51,736 nt of DNA from Alicyclobacillus shizuokensis NBRC 103103 (GCF_001552255.1 NZ_BCQV01000031.1:1-51736); one strand, 5' to 3'. Counted from the stretch's first letter, positions 16,312-25,390 are shown. Program-made: numbers and translations. Notes: generated by a model not told the origin, from the sequence alone.

Positions 16312-17007
16312 TCACCCGCGCCCCAGCAGCCGCAGACGCGCCAGCAGAGCCCAGCGCCGCTCCGTTCGCCGGCGAAAGCGGGGCAGCCAACGGTAGGTAT
16401 CCAGACACTGCCGCAGGGCGGCGGTGGCCTCCGCTGGCTGCCCCAGCCTGTGGTAGAGGGATGCCATCTGGTACAGGGCCTGACACGAAGACTCGTTGTA
16501 TTTCCGAGCATCGTGCAGGTCCGCCAGCGCCTGTTCGGGATGGTCTTTGACGTGCAGCGCAGCCAGGCGCAGATAGGGCTCCCCGTAGCGCAGGTTGGGG
16601 GTCTGCGCGACGGCGCTCCGCATCAAGCGCTCTCCGCGGTCCGGGTCTCCCAGTGCCACGGCGCACACGCCTTCGTCGTACTGCACGTCAGGGGACTCCC
16701 GTACGGAATCCGGCAGCGTTTCCAGCAGCTTTTGCGCCGCTGACCAGTTTTTCCGTTCCATATGCAAGCCGGCCAACTCGTAGCGCGCATCCGCATGGTG
16801 CGGGCTCTGCGCAATCGTGCGCTTCAATTCGGCCATCCGCCGCCAGCGCCGCAGCGGCCGGCGAAAGCTGGGTAAAAGCCCGATATAGCGCCTATCCACC
16901 ACGTAGTAAGCGGCGAGGAGGACCAGAACGGCCAGCCACGGATTTCCAAACAACGCCGCCAAGAGCCGCCAGATCATAAACAGGAACAAAAACTTCAGTG
17001 CCGCCAC
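16312..17007 (-). CDS. Membrane-anchored TPR protein
   Basis: The 231-residue protein begins with one or two N-terminal hydrophobic helices (about residues 4-42, including LAVLVLLAAYYVV), followed by a cytoplasmic region with tetratricopeptide-type repeats: ADARYELAGLHMERKNWSAAQKLLE, PDVQYDEGVCAVALGDPDRGERLM, YGEPYLRLAALHVKDHPEQALADL and CQALYQMASLYHRLGQPAEATAAL. Such proteins usually scaffold other proteins. The start is uncertain: the GTG at 17005-17007 has AAAAGGGG almost against it, while an in-frame ATG twelve codons later has none. No enzymatic motif is seen. It diverges from the MOSC gene. Confidence 0.65.
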   Translation of the reverse strand: MAALKFLFLFMIWRLLAALFGNPWLAVLVLLAAYYVVDRRYIGLLPSFRRPLRRWRRMAELKRTIAQSPHHADARYELAGLHMERKNWSAAQKLLETLPDSVRESPDVQYDEGVCAVALGDPDRGERLMRSAVAQTPNLRYGEPYLRLAALHVKDHPEQALADLHDARKYNESSCQALYQMASLYHRLGQPAEATAALRQCLDTYRWLPRFRRRTERRWALLARLRLLGRG

Positions 17008-17242
17008 ACCCCTTTTGCGTCCGCGCGCAGGTTGACTCGGTTGCGTACATTCTGTTCCTCTCAGTATACAACTTGAGCGGCCGCTTGCTCAGGGAATGGA
17101 TGGCGCACGGGGCATGGTCATCCCGTCTCATTTCGTCTCATGCCGCTAATTCGCCGCGGCTTGGTTGCAACCTGTCCATCCGATGCCCGGAAAGGGCGCA
17201 ACTGCTATACTGAGGATCGACAGTGCGAATGGGGGCAAGGGC

Positions 17243-17995
17243 ATGCAGGAGGCAAGGTTGGTTTCCGTGCAGGTTGGCCGTCCGCGCGCCTATCTGGTAC
17301 AGACGCGGCCGTCCGCGCCGGCCCGCCCACTGGAAGGCCGACAGACGGGGGCGCTGGCGCCCCGAGGCGGCGATGGACAGGACGGCGGGGAGGCCGTTCC
17401 GGCCACCTGGGAATCCGGGTTTGCCAAGGCGCCCGTCAACCGTCCGCTGTGGCTGGGGCGCGAGCAACTGGAGGGGGATGGGCAGGCGGACAGGAAGAAC
17501 CACGGCGGCCCGGACAAGGCGGTGCTGGCGTATGCGGCCAGCCACTATGATCTGTGGCGCCAAGAACTCGGTCGCGCCCTGCCGTACGGATCGTTTGCGG
17601 AAAACTTCACCGTCGATGGACTCGATGAGCACGCCGTGTGCATCGGCGACGTGTACTTGGTCGGGACGGCAGAAGTCGAGGTGGCGCAGCCGCGCGTCCC
17701 CTGTTGGAAGATTGAGCGCTACTGGGGTCTGCCAGGTTTGACCGAGCGGGTGCGCAGCAGCGGGCGCAGCGGCTGGTACCTGCGGGTTCGCAAGCCAGGG
17801 TGGATTCAGGCAGGACAAGCGGTGCATCTGCTGCAGCGGCCCTACTTGGAATGGACCGTGGCGCGGGTCAACGACCTGATACACGGGCGGTGTTCCAGCA
17901 TATCGGCGCTGCGGGCCCTGTTGGAGGTCCCGCCCCTGGCGGCCGCCGTCCGCGACCAGGTACAGCAGCGGCTTCAGGCGCGCACGGGTCCGTAG
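17243..17995 (+). CDS. MOSC domain protein (YiiM-like)
   Basis: MOSC domains are sulfur-carrier and molybdenum-cofactor-associated domains; YiiM-type members act in reduction of N-hydroxylated compounds in some bacteria. The 250-residue protein shows KNHGGPDKAVLAYAASHYDLW, PYGSFAENFTVDGLDE, IGDVYLVGTAEVEVAQPRVPCWKIE with the MOSC cysteine, and a C-terminal helical YiiM-like region. A Gly/Arg/Ala-rich insertion of about 40 residues occupies residues 17-60. I use ATG 17243, preceded by a purine-rich GGGGGCAAGGG; an earlier in-frame ATG at 17165 would add an unlikely Ser/Arg-rich leader. The substrate is unknown. Confidence 0.85.
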   Translation: MQEARLVSVQVGRPRAYLVQTRPSAPARPLEGRQTGALAPRGGDGQDGGEAVPATWESGFAKAPVNRPLWLGREQLEGDGQADRKNHGGPDKAVLAYAASHYDLWRQELGRALPYGSFAENFTVDGLDEHAVCIGDVYLVGTAEVEVAQPRVPCWKIERYWGLPGLTERVRSSGRSGWYLRVRKPGWIQAGQAVHLLQRPYLEWTVARVNDLIHGRCSSISALRALLEVPPLAAAVRDQVQQRLQARTGP

Positions 17996-18123
17996 ACGCA
18001 TGGCGCCTGCGTCGGGGCCGGTGTTCTTCCAGATGGCATGCGCTGTCCTGATTCCGATTGGACCTCTAGGATCGGACGGCGAGCGCATGGGTTCAGCACG
18101 AACGAGAGCTAGGAGGAGAGAAA

Positions 18124-18879
18124 ATGCCCGATTGGAAGCTGATTGCCCTGGACATGGACGGGACCAGTCTCGACCTGGGCCTGGACATCTCCGAGGAGAA
18201 TCGGCACTGGATGCAAAGGGCGATGCAGGCAGGCGTCGCCGTCACCTTTGCCACTGGCCGGCACATCCTCGGTCCGGTCCGGCAATTCATGCGCGAGCTA
18301 GGCATGACATGGCCGGTCGTCACACTCAACGGCGGCGAAGTCTGGACGGCGGACGACCGGTTGTTGGAGCGGCACCCTCTGCACCCGGACGATATCCGAT
18401 TTCTCTACGACTTGGCCCGCCAGTTTGATGTGCACTGGTGGGCCACCACGGTCGACGGGGTGGTCAGCGATGTCGACATTGAGCCGCACCTGCGGCAGGC
18501 TACGTGGCTGAAGTTTGGGTTCTACGCGGACAATATGGATACCGTGGAGCGCATTTGGGCCCTCCTCGAGTCGCGCGGCCGGTATGAACTGTCCAACTCC
18601 AATCCGAACAACATCGAGGTCAATCCGCGCGGGGTCACGAAGGCCAGCGGCCTGCAGACGGTTTGCGACCACTTGGGCATCACGCAGGATCAGGTGATTG
18701 TGATGGGCGATAGCCTGAACGACATCCCGATGATGCGGTGGGCCGGGCTTGGGGTGGCCATGGGCAACGCCCAGGAGAGGGTCAAGCAGGAGGCAGACTT
18801 TGTTACCGACGTCTGCGAGGCGCACGGGGTCGCCAGGGCGATTGAGCGGCTGTTGAGCGACCGCATTACCACGAGGTGA
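18124..18879 (+). CDS. HAD family hydrolase, Cof subfamily
   Basis: The 251-residue protein is a haloacid-dehalogenase phosphatase of the Cof type, which dephosphorylate sugar phosphates, flavin precursors or similar compounds. Motif I is LIALDMDGTSLD at residues 6-17 with nucleophile Asp10 and acid Asp12; motif II is the T in FATGRH; motif III is the K in RGVTKASGLQ; motif IV is IVMGDSLNDIPMM. The cap domain lies between them. The usual GTLL after the nucleophile is GTSL here. AGGAGGAGAGAAA gives a strong ribosome site. The broken lplJ fragment starts five bases after its stop. Confidence 0.88.
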   Translation: MPDWKLIALDMDGTSLDLGLDISEENRHWMQRAMQAGVAVTFATGRHILGPVRQFMRELGMTWPVVTLNGGEVWTADDRLLERHPLHPDDIRFLYDLARQFDVHWWATTVDGVVSDVDIEPHLRQATWLKFGFYADNMDTVERIWALLESRGRYELSNSNPNNIEVNPRGVTKASGLQTVCDHLGITQDQVIVMGDSLNDIPMMRWAGLGVAMGNAQERVKQEADFVTDVCEAHGVARAIERLLSDRITTR

Positions 18880-18884
18880 AGGGC

Positions 18885-18998
18885 ATGCGTTTCATCGACA
18901 ATCAGAACATCATGGACGCCACACTCAACCTGGCCCTCGAAGAACACGCCTTGACGACGTTTGACATCAACCAGACGTATCTACTAAATGTAAACTAA
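18885..18998 (+). pseudogene. lplJ: Lipoate--protein ligase LplJ, N-terminal 33 residues only
   Basis: The frame reads MRFIDNQNIMDATLNLALEE followed by HALTTFDINQTYLL, a close match to the start of Firmicute lipoate ligases such as Bacillus LplJ, which begin with a FIDNQN...NLA.EE.AL pattern and continue into a lipoate-binding domain. Here homology ends after TYLL and a TAA follows four codons later at 18996-18998. A GAGGTG ribosome site is present, so the gene was once functional. Everything after the break, including the RRLSGGGAVYHD-type catalytic region, is missing, and the DNA just downstream is AT-richer and carries IS remains. The rest of the gene was not found elsewhere in the window. 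Confidence 0.8.
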
Positions 18999-19176
18999 AT
19001 GCAAGAGAACAACTATGTGAGGACAACAATGGAGTATACATTTTAAGGATCGCAGTGGCCGTCCAGGGCGGCTCTTACGTCGTGCTAAGACAACGTTACT
19101 CAACCCCACATGATGCAACGGCATTTCACACTTTAAGAGTATACGCTCCTCGCACCGGACGTACGCAAGGACTTAG

Positions 19177-19527
19177 AGCAGGAAGTTCTGTGGTCAACTC
19201 TTCGAGGCAAATGAAATCGTCCGCTTACGACAGGAGAATCAGCGGCTGCGAGAGCAATACGAAAAGGGCGTGCGTGCCCTGCTGGAGGTGATCGAACGCT
19301 GAGAGGTTAGGCAACGGAGGGGTTCCATACAGGAACAAGTCTCTCCAAATCCATACCTGCGTGTAAACCATTCACATGGCTTGTTGGGCGACCGGATTGT
19401 CAGCATCTCACAACCGCATGAGCGTCCTATCTTCAAGGAACGCGAAATTCGCTTGAGCGGTTCGCCGCTGGGGAGGTCATCGCAGGCAGGGCGGGTGAAA
19501 CAGGTGCGGCTGGAGAGGATAGGCTAA
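19177..19527 (+). pseudogene. Decayed DDE transposase of an IS1182/IS5-like element
   Basis: One frame reads FEANEIVRLRQENQRLREQ, then LLEVIER, an in-frame TGA at 19300-19302, and continues EVRQRRGSIQEQ to GDRIVSISQPHERPIF, KEREIRLSGSPLGR and a stop at 19525-19527. DRIVSISQPHxRPI and GIRxSGPPLGR are, to my knowledge, successive but distant motifs of IS1182/IS5-like transposases; here they are joined, so the part between them, including a catalytic aspartate, has been deleted. The helical stretch before the TGA fits the segment that precedes DRIVSISQP in the family. The N-terminal part is in another frame or gone. Terminal inverted repeats were not found. Confidence 0.6.
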
Positions 19528-19633
19528 GTCTCTCAGTAGACGTGCCCGACCTCACTCATGAAGCTAACGCCACCCTACCAGAGAACCCGTTTAGCAGCCC
19601 CTATGCAGGGACACCCTAATGGAGGGCCTTTCT

Positions 19634-20185
19634 TCAAAAACTTGGAGGTGTCATGGCCCAAATGGACCGACATGTTACAGATCCAGGATTCGCGAACCGG
19701 TGAGGGGTGGAAGAAGGGAATGAAATACTGTCCCCCTCATAAAGATGGATTTCACGGTTGTTGAGACGAACAATGAGTTCTCCCTCCAGCACATAGCCGC
19801 ATTCCTCGCCAGCATGCATCACAAGGCCTTCTGGGTCATGAGCGTTGCCGGGGTCTATCTCGACGAGAAGAAATTCGATTTGGCCTTGCATGTTCGGACT
19901 CAATAGGTGATAACGTACATGAGAGTCCGGGAAATGGATGATTTTTCGTTGATGTTTACGTACAACCAGATTTTCGTCGGTCTCTTGCTTTTGAAAAAAA
20001 TCGTGCATAGGAATGTTTAGATAGTTGCATATCCTCCAAAAAACGGTAAGTGTTGGAACTACTCTTCCGCGTTCAACTTGGCTGATGAGGCTGGTACTCA
20101 CTCCGCAGGCGTCAGCGAGTTCCTTAATCGTATACCCCTTTTGTTGCCGAACCTCTCTCAATTTTGCATAGTCAAATTCCGACAT
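19634..20185 (-). CDS. XRE family transcriptional regulator with C-terminal cupin domain
   Basis: The 183-residue protein has an N-terminal helix-turn-helix (residues 7-62: LREVRQQKGYTIKELADACG, then VSTSLISQVERGRVVPTL) and a C-terminal cupin fold (about 95-175) with HAGEECGYVLEGEL and LYEGDSISFPSSTPHRFANPG. This combination (PuuR/SinR-like with cupin) typically senses a small metabolite and controls neighbouring amino-acid or polyamine genes. GGAGG lies ten bases before ATG 20183-20185. It lies downstream of the permease gene on the same strand. A pair of TGCACnGTGCA-type palindromes in the 212-base gap before it is a candidate operator. It is likely the regulator of the divergent permease and dipeptidase-ald-alr units. 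Confidence 0.88.
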   Translation of the reverse strand: MSEFDYAKLREVRQQKGYTIKELADACGVSTSLISQVERGRVVPTLTVFWRICNYLNIPMHDFFQKQETDENLVVRKHQRKIIHFPDSHVRYHLLSPNMQGQIEFLLVEIDPGNAHDPEGLVMHAGEECGYVLEGELIVRLNNREIHLYEGDSISFPSSTPHRFANPGSVTCRSIWAMTPPSF

Positions 20186-20271
20186 TTGACTCGTTCCTCC
20201 AACTGACGTTGACCGATACGGCGGCGCTCTTTTCTATCATCTTTTCAATCAATAGAATAACTTACAATAGG

Positions 20272-20325
20272 TGCACCGTGCAAAACACGACGGCGGATCC
20301 TATAGTCACTTGTTATGCACGGTGC
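20272..20325. promoter_or_regulatory. Twin palindromic operator candidates, TGCACnGTGCR
   Basis: TGCAC-C-GTGCA (20272-20282) is a perfect odd palindrome, and TGCAC-G-GTGC (20316-20325) repeats it with one end base changed. The centres (20277 and 20321) are 44 bases apart, about four helical turns, which suits cooperative binding. On the minus strand the first copy overlaps a TTGCAC that could be the -35 of the XRE gene, with TATTCT 18 bases on. This fits autoregulation by the XRE-cupin protein. Confidence 0.5.
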
Positions 20326-20397
20326 GCGAATCCCAATACAAAGGTTTGGATGCGTTCAATCCCCTACCTTCAATTCGTATGCAGCACTGTCGAAATT

Positions 20398-21774
20398 CTA
20401 TGGCTGCATTTCAGTTCCGGTTTCAACTACCTTTTCGTGTTCTTTCAGTCTCAAATATGCAAGCCAGTACAGGAGTGCCACAACCACAATCACCGCAGTT
20501 TTTATGATGTCGCCGGACGATTGTTGAGTCAGGGCTACGACGACGCCAAGTATCGCGATGATGGGAGGGAGGGGCCAAATTGGCATCCGGAATGGCCGTT
20601 GCTCCGATCGGGCTTTGAAGCGGCTGACAATTGCGGAGATCGCAATCAGCAGATAGATGGTCACAATGATGACACCGGTGAACGTGATGAGGTTGTTCAA
20701 CGATGTGAAGTAACATAGGATCGCGTTACCTATACCGAGGAAGACAAACCCCCACTTCGGGACATTGCGTCGATTCATGCTTAAGAAGAAGCGGTTGATA
20801 GGTTCCGGCCAGCTATCATTACGCGCCGAATCCAAATAGATGCGGGCGTACGCCAGATTGCCGCTTAATCCAGTGTCAAACATGGCAATGACGACACCGA
20901 TGATTAGTATGGTCGCGCCCACGTGGCCCGCCACAGACTGCGCCACATAGGTGAGTGGCGCACTTGACTTCATGGCGGTGCCAAAGTCCGGGATGGCGAG
21001 CGTCGCAGCCACAACGGCCAGGACTTCCACTACGACGGAAGTCAACACGGCAATCATGACCGCCCGTGGTAGGTTACGACGTGGCTCTACCGTCTCTTCC
21101 GCAAAATAGAGCGGCCAATCGTAGCCATTAAACGCGAACAATGCTGGCACCACTGCGGCCATCATGGAGGTCAACCCTACTCCGGTCAGGGTACCATGCC
21201 CATTCACCATGGTCGGATGAAGAATGAATCCGATGGGGTGACTGGCGCCTGAAAAGGAAACAGCGATAAATACCAGGATCACGACAAGCTCAATGACCAG
21301 CATGACCATGGCAACCCAACTGGCCGTACCGATACGTTCTAGTGAGAACCACGTGACAATCGCCATCATGGCCACGGCCGCCCAGTTCACGGGGATTTGG
21401 GGTACAAGTGAATTCAGATACGTTGAAGAAGCCACCAGAATACTTGCCGTCACCACAACCCCCAGAACCAAAAACAAGAAAACTGCAACAAATCCGAGCG
21501 GTTTTCCCAGCGCGCGCCGGACGATTGTATAGGCTCCCCCTGCACCTGGGTATATGGACCCCAGTTCCGCGTAACAAAACGCCATAGAGATCGCGATGCA
21601 CGCCCCGATGATGAATGCCCAAAATACACCGGTCCCTGCCGAATCCAAGCCAGCACCATAAACGAGAAATACGGATGTGGTGGGGGAAATGGCAGCAATG
21701 GCAATTGCGAGTACCTGGCGCAGTCCCATAACCGGTTTAAAACCGCCATGTGTCTTAGATCCCTCAGCCTTCAC
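20398..21774 (-). CDS. APC superfamily amino acid permease
   Basis: The 458-residue membrane protein has about twelve helices, with the APC signature early on (MGLRQVLAIAIAAISPTTSVF) and GSIYPGAGGAYTIVRRALGKP in helix 2-3, then FAFNGYDWPLYFAEETVEPRRNLPRA. These are typical of cation-coupled amino acid importers. The substrate cannot be read from sequence; its position opposite a dipeptidase, alanine dehydrogenase and alanine racemase suggests alanine or a short amino acid. GTG at 21772-21774 has GGGAGGAG five bases upstream. GC content here is visibly lower than in flanking DNA. It has a good sigma-A promoter in the divergent gap. Confidence 0.88.
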   Translation of the reverse strand: MKAEGSKTHGGFKPVMGLRQVLAIAIAAISPTTSVFLVYGAGLDSAGTGVFWAFIIGACIAISMAFCYAELGSIYPGAGGAYTIVRRALGKPLGFVAVFLFLVLGVVVTASILVASSTYLNSLVPQIPVNWAAVAMMAIVTWFSLERIGTASWVAMVMLVIELVVILVFIAVSFSGASHPIGFILHPTMVNGHGTLTGVGLTSMMAAVVPALFAFNGYDWPLYFAEETVEPRRNLPRAVMIAVLTSVVVEVLAVVAATLAIPDFGTAMKSSAPLTYVAQSVAGHVGATILIIGVVIAMFDTGLSGNLAYARIYLDSARNDSWPEPINRFFLSMNRRNVPKWGFVFLGIGNAILCYFTSLNNLITFTGVIIVTIYLLIAISAIVSRFKARSEQRPFRMPIWPLPPIIAILGVVVALTQQSSGDIIKTAVIVVVALLYWLAYLRLKEHEKVVETGTEMQP

Positions 21775-21833
21775 GCGCTCTCCTCCCTCTCCAAATAGAT
21801 TTCAATAAAATAAAATTTTTACCCATTGAGTAC

Positions 21834-21861
21834 ATTATCTTAACTTATCCCTGTTTGTCAA
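21834..21861 (-). promoter_or_regulatory. Sigma-A promoter for the amino acid permease
   Basis: On the minus strand TTGACA (21856-21861) is a perfect -35, and GATAAT (21834-21839) matches the -10 at five of six with a 16-base spacer. Transcription would start near 21827, about 50 bases before the permease GTG. Confidence 0.65.
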
Positions 21862-21931
21862 TGTACGAACGGATAGGTCGGACCGTTAGTCGTTTAATAT
21901 CATGTAAATTTATTTTTTGTTATTTAGGATA

Positions 21932-21960
21932 TTGAAAACATCCATTCTCCATCTTATAAT
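21932..21960 (+). promoter_or_regulatory. Sigma-A promoter for the dipeptidase-ald-alr operon
   Basis: TTGAAA (21932-21937) and a perfect TATAAT (21955-21960) are 17 bases apart, the best vegetative promoter in the window. The start point near 21967 leaves a leader of about 58 bases before the TTG start at 22025. It faces away from the permease promoter about 70 bases to the left. Confidence 0.75.
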
Positions 21961-22024
21961 GCACGTGAAGCAGGAAGGGACCCATTGATGTTCGGCGGGG
22001 AGCACAAAGATTGGGGGGAGTTCG

Positions 22025-23083
22025 TTGTGTAACACATCCGGGTTGACAATCTTCGATCTACATTCGGACATTCCCGCCGATATCGTAGCGAGACGGGCGA
22101 GCGGTGAACACGCCGTGTTTCAGAACCGGCATGCCAGGCGCCTGATGGATCATGGAGTGAAGGCAGCTATCCTCGCGCTTTGGGTAGAACCTGCCTACCG
22201 CGCTAACGCTGCTAGGCGGATCCTGCAGATTGCCGGCGCACTTCGCGCTGATCTCGCGGAATCCACAGCGTGCGTGCAATTGGTGACGGATGTGAATGAA
22301 CTTTTGGATTGCATCGCATCCGGAAAATTCGCGGTGATGTTGGGCGTAGAAGGAATGACGTTCATTGAACAATGGCCTGTCTTTCACGATGGGTGGAGAC
22401 CCACGTCGCTCGGCCTGCAGTTCGACCAATTGCGGAATGAACAATGCGCCCAGTCGCTCGGCATTCTGAAAGCGCTGGGACTTCGCCACGCAATCCTCGT
22501 CTGGGGAGGACAGAACGAACTTGCAAGCGGCCCAGGTCAATTCTACGATCCAGATGCGAGACAGGGGTTGACGGACTTTGGCCGTGCTGTCGTTCAAGCG
22601 TGTGAGCGATCGAATATCGTGATCGATGTGTCGCATTTGGATGAAGCGTCCACGACAGATGTGCTTGAGGCTACAGAGGGAGTGGTCATCGCTTCCCATT
22701 CCAATGCACGTGCATTGTGCAATCATCCGCGCAATTTGTCCGACGCACACTTGCGCCGAATCGGCGAGCGGCAAGGAGTGGTGGGTATCAATTCGTATGC
22801 GCGCTTTGTGGATGCAGACCATGCGACTGTCGACCGTTTTATTGATCACATTGTCTATATAGCCAATCTGATTGGCATTGAGCACGTAGGATTGGGCTTT
22901 GACTTCATGGATTATCTGCCGGACAGCTTTGGGTTTCCAGAACGAACCGATGGACTGGCGCGCGTGGAGGATGTGCCTCGCCTGATTGAGCGGTTATATG
23001 CGAGGGGATTTAACGACGAGGAGATCGCGATGCTCACCTTCCGCAACGCGGCACGAGTGATGTCGCGGCCAAATGTACAGTAG
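22025..23083 (+). CDS. Membrane dipeptidase, peptidase family M19
   Basis: M19 (renal dipeptidase) enzymes are zinc hydrolases that split dipeptides, often accepting D-residues at the C-terminal position. The 352-residue protein shows the first metal pair in FDLHSDIP (His13, Asp15), VMLGVEGM with the bridging glutamate, the SHLDEAS and SHSNARAL histidine segments, and the [12 protein letters not shown] aspartate. It has no signal peptide, so it acts in the cytoplasm. Start is the TTG at 22025; GGGGGGAG lies just upstream and no ATG fits. It is the first gene of an operon with alanine dehydrogenase and alanine racemase, suggesting alanine-containing dipeptides as substrate. Confidence 0.9.
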   Translation: MCNTSGLTIFDLHSDIPADIVARRASGEHAVFQNRHARRLMDHGVKAAILALWVEPAYRANAARRILQIAGALRADLAESTACVQLVTDVNELLDCIASGKFAVMLGVEGMTFIEQWPVFHDGWRPTSLGLQFDQLRNEQCAQSLGILKALGLRHAILVWGGQNELASGPGQFYDPDARQGLTDFGRAVVQACERSNIVIDVSHLDEASTTDVLEATEGVVIASHSNARALCNHPRNLSDAHLRRIGERQGVVGINSYARFVDADHATVDRFIDHIVYIANLIGIEHVGLGFDFMDYLPDSFGFPERTDGLARVEDVPRLIERLYARGFNDEEIAMLTFRNAARVMSRPNVQ

Positions 23084-23096
23084 GAGGAACATACGC

Positions 23097-24212
23097 ATGT
23101 TGATTGGCATCCCAAAAGAAATCAAGCACAATGAGAACCGAGTCGCCGTAACACCGACGGGTGTAAAGAGTTTTGTCGCGCAAGGTCACCAAGTTCTTGT
23201 CGAAGCGGGTGCGGGTCAGGGGTGCGGTTTCACTGACGAGGAATATCGAGCGGCGGGGGCACGGCTGGTCTCCCACGAAGATGCCTGGACAGAAGCGGAT
23301 CTCGTCGTCAAGGTGAAAGAGCCACAGCCGTCAGAATACGCGTTTTTCCGGGAAGGTCTGACGCTGTTTACCTATCTGCATCTTGCGGCAGAACCGGAAC
23401 TCGCAAAACAACTGATGGAGTCCAGGACGACCGCGATCGCGTATGAAACCGTCCAAACCCAAAGTGGTGCACTGCCTCTACTAGCGCCCATGAGCGAGAT
23501 TGCCGGAAGAATGGCGCCGCAAATCGGTGCCCAATTCCTCGAAAACCACTATGGGGGACCTGGCATTCTTATCGGTGGTGTCCCCGGCGTACGCGCGGCC
23601 TATGTGGTGATTGTCGGTGGGGGCACAGTCGGCACGAATGCGGCGAAAATCGCTGTGGGAATGGGTGCGCGCGTCACGGTTCTAGATAAGAGCGCTGAGC
23701 GCCTTGCATTTCTGGACGATTTGTTTGGGAATCGGGTTCAGACTATGGCTTCTAATCCCTACGACCTCGCTGCGTGCACCGCAGAGGCGGACCTGCTCAT
23801 TGGGTCGGTCCTGATACCTGGCGCGAAGGCTCCGAAATTGGTGACCACCGAGATGGTGCAATCCATGAAACCTGGTTCCGTTATTGTAGATGTTGCGATA
23901 GACCAAGGCGGTTCAGTTGAGACCATCGACCACATCACGACCCATGAGAATCCCGTATACACAAAGTTCGGTGTGATTCATTACGCGGTTGCCAACATAC
24001 CGGGTGCAGTGGCTCGAACCTCAACCATCGCACTGACCAACGCCACTCTCCCATTTGCACTGCAAATTGCAAACCTCGGGTGGGAGCAGGCTGCACAGCA
24101 AAACCCGGCGCTTCGGGGCGGGGTGAATGTCGCATGCGGTGCAGTGACTCACAAAACGGTGGCTGAGGCCCTGGATATGCCATACCACGAATACGAATTT
24201 GTCGTTTCTTGA
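23097..24212 (+). CDS. ald: Alanine dehydrogenase
   Basis: Ald interconverts L-alanine and pyruvate plus ammonia using NAD in the cytoplasm, feeding alanine into central metabolism. The 371-residue protein starts [20 protein letters not shown], has the catalytic Lys74 in VKVKEP and His95 in YLHLAAEP, the NAD-binding [21 protein letters not shown] fold, and [12 protein letters not shown]. Length matches Bacillus Ald (378). GGAGG lies nine bases before ATG 23097, after the dipeptidase stop at 23083. Alanine racemase follows 28 bases after its stop. The order dipeptidase-ald-alr argues for a catabolic role. Confidence 0.95.
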   Translation: MLIGIPKEIKHNENRVAVTPTGVKSFVAQGHQVLVEAGAGQGCGFTDEEYRAAGARLVSHEDAWTEADLVVKVKEPQPSEYAFFREGLTLFTYLHLAAEPELAKQLMESRTTAIAYETVQTQSGALPLLAPMSEIAGRMAPQIGAQFLENHYGGPGILIGGVPGVRAAYVVIVGGGTVGTNAAKIAVGMGARVTVLDKSAERLAFLDDLFGNRVQTMASNPYDLAACTAEADLLIGSVLIPGAKAPKLVTTEMVQSMKPGSVIVDVAIDQGGSVETIDHITTHENPVYTKFGVIHYAVANIPGAVARTSTIALTNATLPFALQIANLGWEQAAQQNPALRGGVNVACGAVTHKTVAEALDMPYHEYEFVVS

Positions 24213-24240
24213 CAGAGGGCACCAGGTCAGACTGAGGGTG

Positions 24241-25386
24241 ATGACGACGAGTTTACAGGGCACCTACTACAGGGATACGTGGGCGGACGTAAACCTCGAC
24301 GCAATTATCCACAATGTACGGGCGGTCCAAAAGCATGTCGGACCCGACGTTCAAATCATGGCGGTCGTCAAGGCAAATGCGTATGGACACGGGGCTTGTC
24401 AAGTCGCTGAGGCCGCACTGGAGGCGGGCGCCCGCTGCTTAGGCGTTGCGACGCTGGATGAGGCACTGCAACTGAGGCAATCCGGTATAGACGTGCCGAT
24501 TCTGGTGCTCGGGCATGTTTCCCCACGTTATGCGGTCGTTGCAGCCCGCCATCAGATCACGCTTACCGTGGTGTCTGTGAGCCACGCTGAGCAGCTGGCT
24601 GCAAGTATGACAACGGCTCAAGGCCCACTCCTGGACGTTCATCTGAAGATTGACACAGGCATGGCCAGACTTGGTGTGCGTCACGCGGACGAGCTACTGC
24701 AGGCCGTGATGCTGATTGGGCGACACCCATATATTCGGCTGACGGGTGCATTTACTCATCTGGCGCAGTCGGACGCACGTGATCTTTCTTTTTCCATAGA
24801 ACAACTGAAAAAAAGCCGCGCATTCTTTGAGCTATTGAAGCAGGCCATTCCAAATGAGGGTCCGTTGTTGTTCCATGCGGCGAACTCGGGAGGCATTCTG
24901 CAACTGCCAGACAGCTATTTCAATATGGTCCGGCTCGGCATTAGCCTGTATGGGGTGTATCCTTCCAAAAACCTGAAAAATCATTCCGTAACGTTGATTC
25001 AGTCGCTTCGTCTGATGTCGCGGATTGGTATGCTCAAGGAAGTACCACCAGGGACGGCCATCGGCTACGGCGGTACGTTCGTGACAACCAGGACGACACG
25101 CGTGGCGACTATCCCGATTGGATACGGAGATGGACTCCCGCGCTCTCTTTCGAACCGAGGATACTTCCGCATTCACGGTGAACGGTGTCCCATCATCGGT
25201 CGCGTATGCATGGACCAAACCTTGGTGGATGTCACTTCGCTCTCAGACGTGCAGGAAGGAGATGAAGTGGTCATCTATGACAACCTGACCTTGATCGAAC
25301 TGGCTGAACTCGCAAACACAATTCCTTACGAGCTCCTCTGCGCCATCGCTCCCAGGGTGCCACGCTGTTATTGGCGTGGTGAGTAA
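24241..25386 (+). CDS. alr: Alanine racemase
   Basis: Alr is a PLP enzyme that interconverts L- and D-alanine. The 381-residue protein carries the PLP lysine in MAVVKANAYGHGA (Lys44), LKIDTGMARLGV, IGYGGTF and the second-subunit region IGRVCMDQTLVDVT. ATG 24241 is chosen since the protein then starts MTTSLQGTYYRDTWADV as usual; its ribosome site is weak and it may depend on coupling from ald. Because a catabolic ald precedes it, this racemase may convert D-alanine released by the dipeptidase to L-alanine, and not be the housekeeping supply for ddl at 5.7 kb, whose own racemase is not in the window. Confidence 0.95.
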   Translation: MTTSLQGTYYRDTWADVNLDAIIHNVRAVQKHVGPDVQIMAVVKANAYGHGACQVAEAALEAGARCLGVATLDEALQLRQSGIDVPILVLGHVSPRYAVVAARHQITLTVVSVSHAEQLAASMTTAQGPLLDVHLKIDTGMARLGVRHADELLQAVMLIGRHPYIRLTGAFTHLAQSDARDLSFSIEQLKKSRAFFELLKQAIPNEGPLLFHAANSGGILQLPDSYFNMVRLGISLYGVYPSKNLKNHSVTLIQSLRLMSRIGMLKEVPPGTAIGYGGTFVTTRTTRVATIPIGYGDGLPRSLSNRGYFRIHGERCPIIGRVCMDQTLVDVTSLSDVQEGDEVVIYDNLTLIELAELANTIPYELLCAIAPRVPRCYWRGE

Positions 25387-25390
25387 TGAC

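Noticed and set aside
19055-19291. A 78-codon frame in the IS scar region
   Set aside because: It runs out of frame across the transposase remnant, is Arg/Ser-rich and has no start signal.
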